Shown here one piece after another: positions 61,938 to 64,000 of a stretch of DNA of 64,000 nt. Numbering within the stretch: position 1 is the stretch's first letter; the number at the start of each line of letters is the position of its first letter. Source of the DNA: G965215225 sp965215225 (GTDB lineage Bacteria > Pseudomonadota > Gammaproteobacteria > CBDBNL01 > JAAOII01). Below the pieces are notes generated by a model. It did not search any database and was not told the origin of the DNA. It saw nothing but the letters and a program-made list of their open reading frames with translations. A program made the translations under genes and the position numbers. The stretch spans positions 2,232,001 through 2,296,000 of the forward strand of contig OZ244039.1 of assembly GCA_965215225.1 (NCBI GenBank), given 5' to 3'.

Positions 61938-63185
61938 TTATGTGCCTTCTTTTTTGATGGCGGCTACACTGCCAGAGGAAGTTAGTCTTTCTAAGATATT
62001 GTAGCTTTCCCACAGTTGAGGGTCGTGGCTGAAGAGGGCTTGGGCGTCCTTAGTGAAGCCTAGTGACTCCATTTGTTTTTCCGAAACAGTGGCATTGGTG
62101 CTTCGGCGAGGCAGATCCACTAGGATGTCTGGTTCTATCCCCTTTTCATGAATGAACCTCCCGTCAGGCGTCATATAACGAGCAGTGGTAAGTTTGATTG
62201 AGGCCTCAGGGCTGATGTCAAAAACGCTTTGAACTGTGCCCTTGCCAAAACTCTTGGTTCCCACTACTAGTGCTCTATCATGGTCTTGTAAGGCACCCGC
62301 GACTATCTCAGAGGCAGAAGCCGAGCCGCTGTTAATAAGCACTACTAGCTGCGCATTCTGAGTGATGTCGTCTCCACTGGCGCGCGCAACAAATTTAGAT
62401 TGTTCATTTCGCCCTTGAGTAGAAACTATGATACCATCACTGATAAAGATATTAGAAACCCCCACCGCGGCGCTCAATAGGCCGCCAGGATTATTGCGAA
62501 GGTCAAGAATGATGCCGCCCAAAGGGTCTCGCTCTTTTAGCTGGCGCGACAGGTCGGCGGCGGTATTCCTTTGAAAATTACTAATACGAGAATATACATA
62601 GCCATCCTTAATAGGAACCATAGTGGTGCTGGAGAGCTTGATGACTTCTCTCACCAACTCAAATGTCAATTCTTCTTTAACACCCTTTCGCTTGATTATC
62701 AAAGTGATAGAGCTGCCAGGCTTGCCGCGCATCCTATCAACTGCCTGTTCCAAATCCATATTGGCGGTAGACTCACCGTCTATCTTAATGATCCTATCTA
62801 GTGCCTCTATGCCGGCTCGTTGGGCGGGAGTGCCGTCAATGGGAGCTATGACCTTAACTGCATCCTTATCATAGGACACCTGAATGCCGAGCCCACCGAA
62901 TTGACCCTGGGTTCTTATCTTCAATTCACTCTTTTGTCTCTTATCTAGATAGGAAGAATAGGGGTCAAGATCACGCAGCATACCGCGAATCGCTTCGCGA
63001 ATCAGTTCGGTATCTTCGGTATCATCAACATAGTGCTCCTGAATGATTTCAAGGGTCTTAGCGAATTCGCGAATCTCACTAAGCGGGAGCTGTTGATTAC
63101 GAGCCGCATCGGAAGAAGTAAGAATAAAGAAGCTAAAGATAGCCAGTAGCAATAGCTTGCGGCCGGAATTAATAATATTATTCAT
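61938..63185 (-). CDS. ctpA: C-terminal processing peptidase (CtpA/Prc, S41)
   Basis: This exported serine protease of 415 aa has a signal peptide (residues about 1-27). A PDZ domain follows (GGLGIQVSYDKDAVKVIAPI, near 93-112). The catalytic Ser lies in VLINSGSASASEIVAGALQD and the catalytic Lys in GTKSFGKGTVQ. It trims C-termini of envelope proteins in the periplasm. The length is that of the shorter CtpA-3 type. The gene downstream of the secreted protein at 63213 follows closely (27 bases), so the two are probably an operon. Confidence 0.94.
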   Translation of the reverse strand: MNNIINSGRKLLLLAIFSFFILTSSDAARNQQLPLSEIREFAKTLEIIQEHYVDDTEDTELIREAIRGMLRDLDPYSSYLDKRQKSELKIRTQGQFGGLGIQVSYDKDAVKVIAPIDGTPAQRAGIEALDRIIKIDGESTANMDLEQAVDRMRGKPGSSITLIIKRKGVKEELTFELVREVIKLSSTTMVPIKDGYVYSRISNFQRNTAADLSRQLKERDPLGGIILDLRNNPGGLLSAAVGVSNIFISDGIIVSTQGRNEQSKFVARASGDDITQNAQLVVLINSGSASASEIVAGALQDHDRALVVGTKSFGKGTVQSVFDISPEASIKLTTARYMTPDGRFIHEKGIEPDILVDLPRRSTNATVSEKQMESLGFTKDAQALFSHDPQLWESYNILERLTSSGSVAAIKKEGT

Positions 63186-63212
63186 TTTTTCACCTTATAA
63201 AGTATTTCATTA

Positions 63213-63776
63213 TTAACGATTGGAGTAGATATTCGTCCACCAATCTGGCGATGAAATAGCCACCATATTATGAGAGGCAAGGCGGTTGGCAAGTCTAACT
63301 GATGACATGCCCGGCGGTGTCTCTATGACATAGCCTCTCTTATGCCAAGTTGCCTTCTTGGCTTTGAACCCACCTGCCTCGGCGCGGAGAAAGTCTTCTA
63401 TTTCGCTCTCTTTGCTGTTGGCTGTGAATACCACTATCACACCGCCGGGCAGGGATTTGAGTCCGCCACCACTCTCGCTAAAAACTGGTGATAGCGCTGG
63501 GTCGGCAGTAGTGTTAAAGAAGCTTTCTGTCCCGATTGGAGAATCCGCCTCAAGCCGATAGATCACCACAGCAGGATATTCTTTATAGACCCCAGCCAAG
63601 CCAGTCTCATCCTGTAATTCAAATGGATCATTGAGAAAATCGGCGGCCAGACCAGGCAGCTGTTCCAGCCTTAGCTTCCGTTTGCCATCCATCCAATAAT
63701 CTTCCTCTGCCAATAGGGACCATGGCAAAACCAGTCCTAAGAGCAAAGGGATAAAGTATCTCTTGATAAAAACCAT
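63213..63776 (-). CDS. Secreted protein of unknown function
   Basis: This 187-aa protein has a signal peptide (residues 1-23, cleavage near LLAEE). The mature part contains VVIYRLEADSPIGTESFF, GGVIVVFTAN and a C-terminal RLANRLASHNMVAISSPDWW. That is reminiscent of the I9-type/propeptide segments preceding subtilases, but no protease domain is present. It is upstream of ctpA on the same strand and likely cotranscribed, which hints at a role in periplasmic proteolysis. Confidence 0.65.
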   Translation of the reverse strand: MVFIKRYFIPLLLGLVLPWSLLAEEDYWMDGKRKLRLEQLPGLAADFLNDPFELQDETGLAGVYKEYPAVVIYRLEADSPIGTESFFNTTADPALSPVFSESGGGLKSLPGGVIVVFTANSKESEIEDFLRAEAGGFKAKKATWHKRGYVIETPPGMSSVRLANRLASHNMVAISSPDWWTNIYSNR

Positions 63777-63944
63777 AATGTTTATTTTACATCAAAATTA
63801 AGGATAAAAGCTAAAAAAAAGTATTTTTAATTGTTTGAAATAGGAAGTCTTAATAAGCCTTAATAAGCCTTAATAACTCCTAATAAGCCCTCATAAGCCT
63901 TAATAATTGGGAATTATATCCAATCTTCCACAAAAGAAAATATT
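63777..63944. repeat. Short tandem repeats in the last intergenic stretch
   Basis: Between about 63850 and 63905 a 12-base unit (TTAATAAGCC and variants) is repeated five to six times. The divergent promoters of the secreted-protein gene and the small basic protein lie around it. Confidence 0.55.
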
Positions 63945-64000
63945 ATGAAAAAGAAAGCCCCGAAGCGGAGAAGTCATAAAAAGCGAGACCATTTACGGTC
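63945..64000 (+). CDS. Start of a small basic protein (partial)
   Basis: ATG 63945 opens a frame reading MKKKAPKRRSHKKRDHLR to the window edge. It resembles the 33-aa product at 50536 (MKKKAASKKRSSYKKRAHLG). It has no strong ribosome-binding site apart from an upstream AAAAGAAAA. The end lies outside the window. Confidence 0.5.
   Translation, partial: MKKKAPKRRSHKKRDHLR

Overview
The window looks like chromosomal DNA of a gammaproteobacterium. The evidence is the complement of gammaproteobacterial housekeeping genes: purM-purN and purL, an RpoD with a region 1.1, an RpoH with the RpoH box, RseC, TopA with zinc fingers, RdgB, AlaS, a CtpA/Prc-type protease, FtsY, UppP, an UPF0259-type membrane protein, cysC/cysQ and lutABC. 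The species cannot be named from the sequence. The very high load of restriction-modification (RM) genes, decayed transposases and homopolymer-tract genes suggests a host-associated or phage-pressured lifestyle; this is inference.

Layout. 1-2937: end of a membrane protein and lutABC (lactate oxidation). 2936-3290: remnant of an IS30-type element. 3305-8248: a 1,647-residue calcium-binding lipoprotein. 8402-15121: purM, purN, tRNA-Asn, an alkyladenine glycosylase and purL. 15132-20928: a CAU-anticodon tRNA, rpoD, rpoH, msrA, a DUF4174-like protein, an SRPBCC/GyrI-like protein and bioY. 21077-24720: a GLUG-repeat lipoprotein with a poly-C tract near its 5' end, a truncated paralogue and a 1.1-kb minisatellite. 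24780-29496: a coiled-coil membrane protein, ftsY, an UPF0259 protein, uppP, cysQ and cysC.

29495-61920 is an accessory zone in which RM systems alternate with housekeeping genes. It holds a frameshifted MvaI/BcnI-like system, an IS5-type pseudogene, a protein built of near-identical internal repeats, a Type ISP enzyme split at a 16-base homopolymer, a third lipoprotein (40945), rseC-topA, a repeat field, rdgB, a methyltransferase/nuclease pair, a methyltransferase-Mrr fusion split by a 32-base homopolymer, alaS, a methyltransferase with a broken nuclease, two further methyltransferase/nuclease pairs and a five-repeat CRISPR array of type II geometry without cas genes. The window ends with ctpA, a secreted protein and the start of a small basic protein.

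Three features stand out. (1) A 19-21 bp sequence identical in form to the Cas12a direct-repeat hairpin occurs as isolated single copies at 15227, 29495, 49805, 50434 and 52531, with a decayed copy at 31514. Most sit exactly at the ends of RM genes or at start codons, often beside a recurrent IS30-like terminus, and no cas12a is present here. (2) Three long G/C homopolymers interrupt a surface lipoprotein, a Type ISP RM enzyme and a methyltransferase. All three are out of frame at the lengths seen, so surface and methylation phenotypes look phase-variable. (3) Seven RM loci lie within about 32 kb in different states of decay, with intact methyltransferases outliving broken nucleases.
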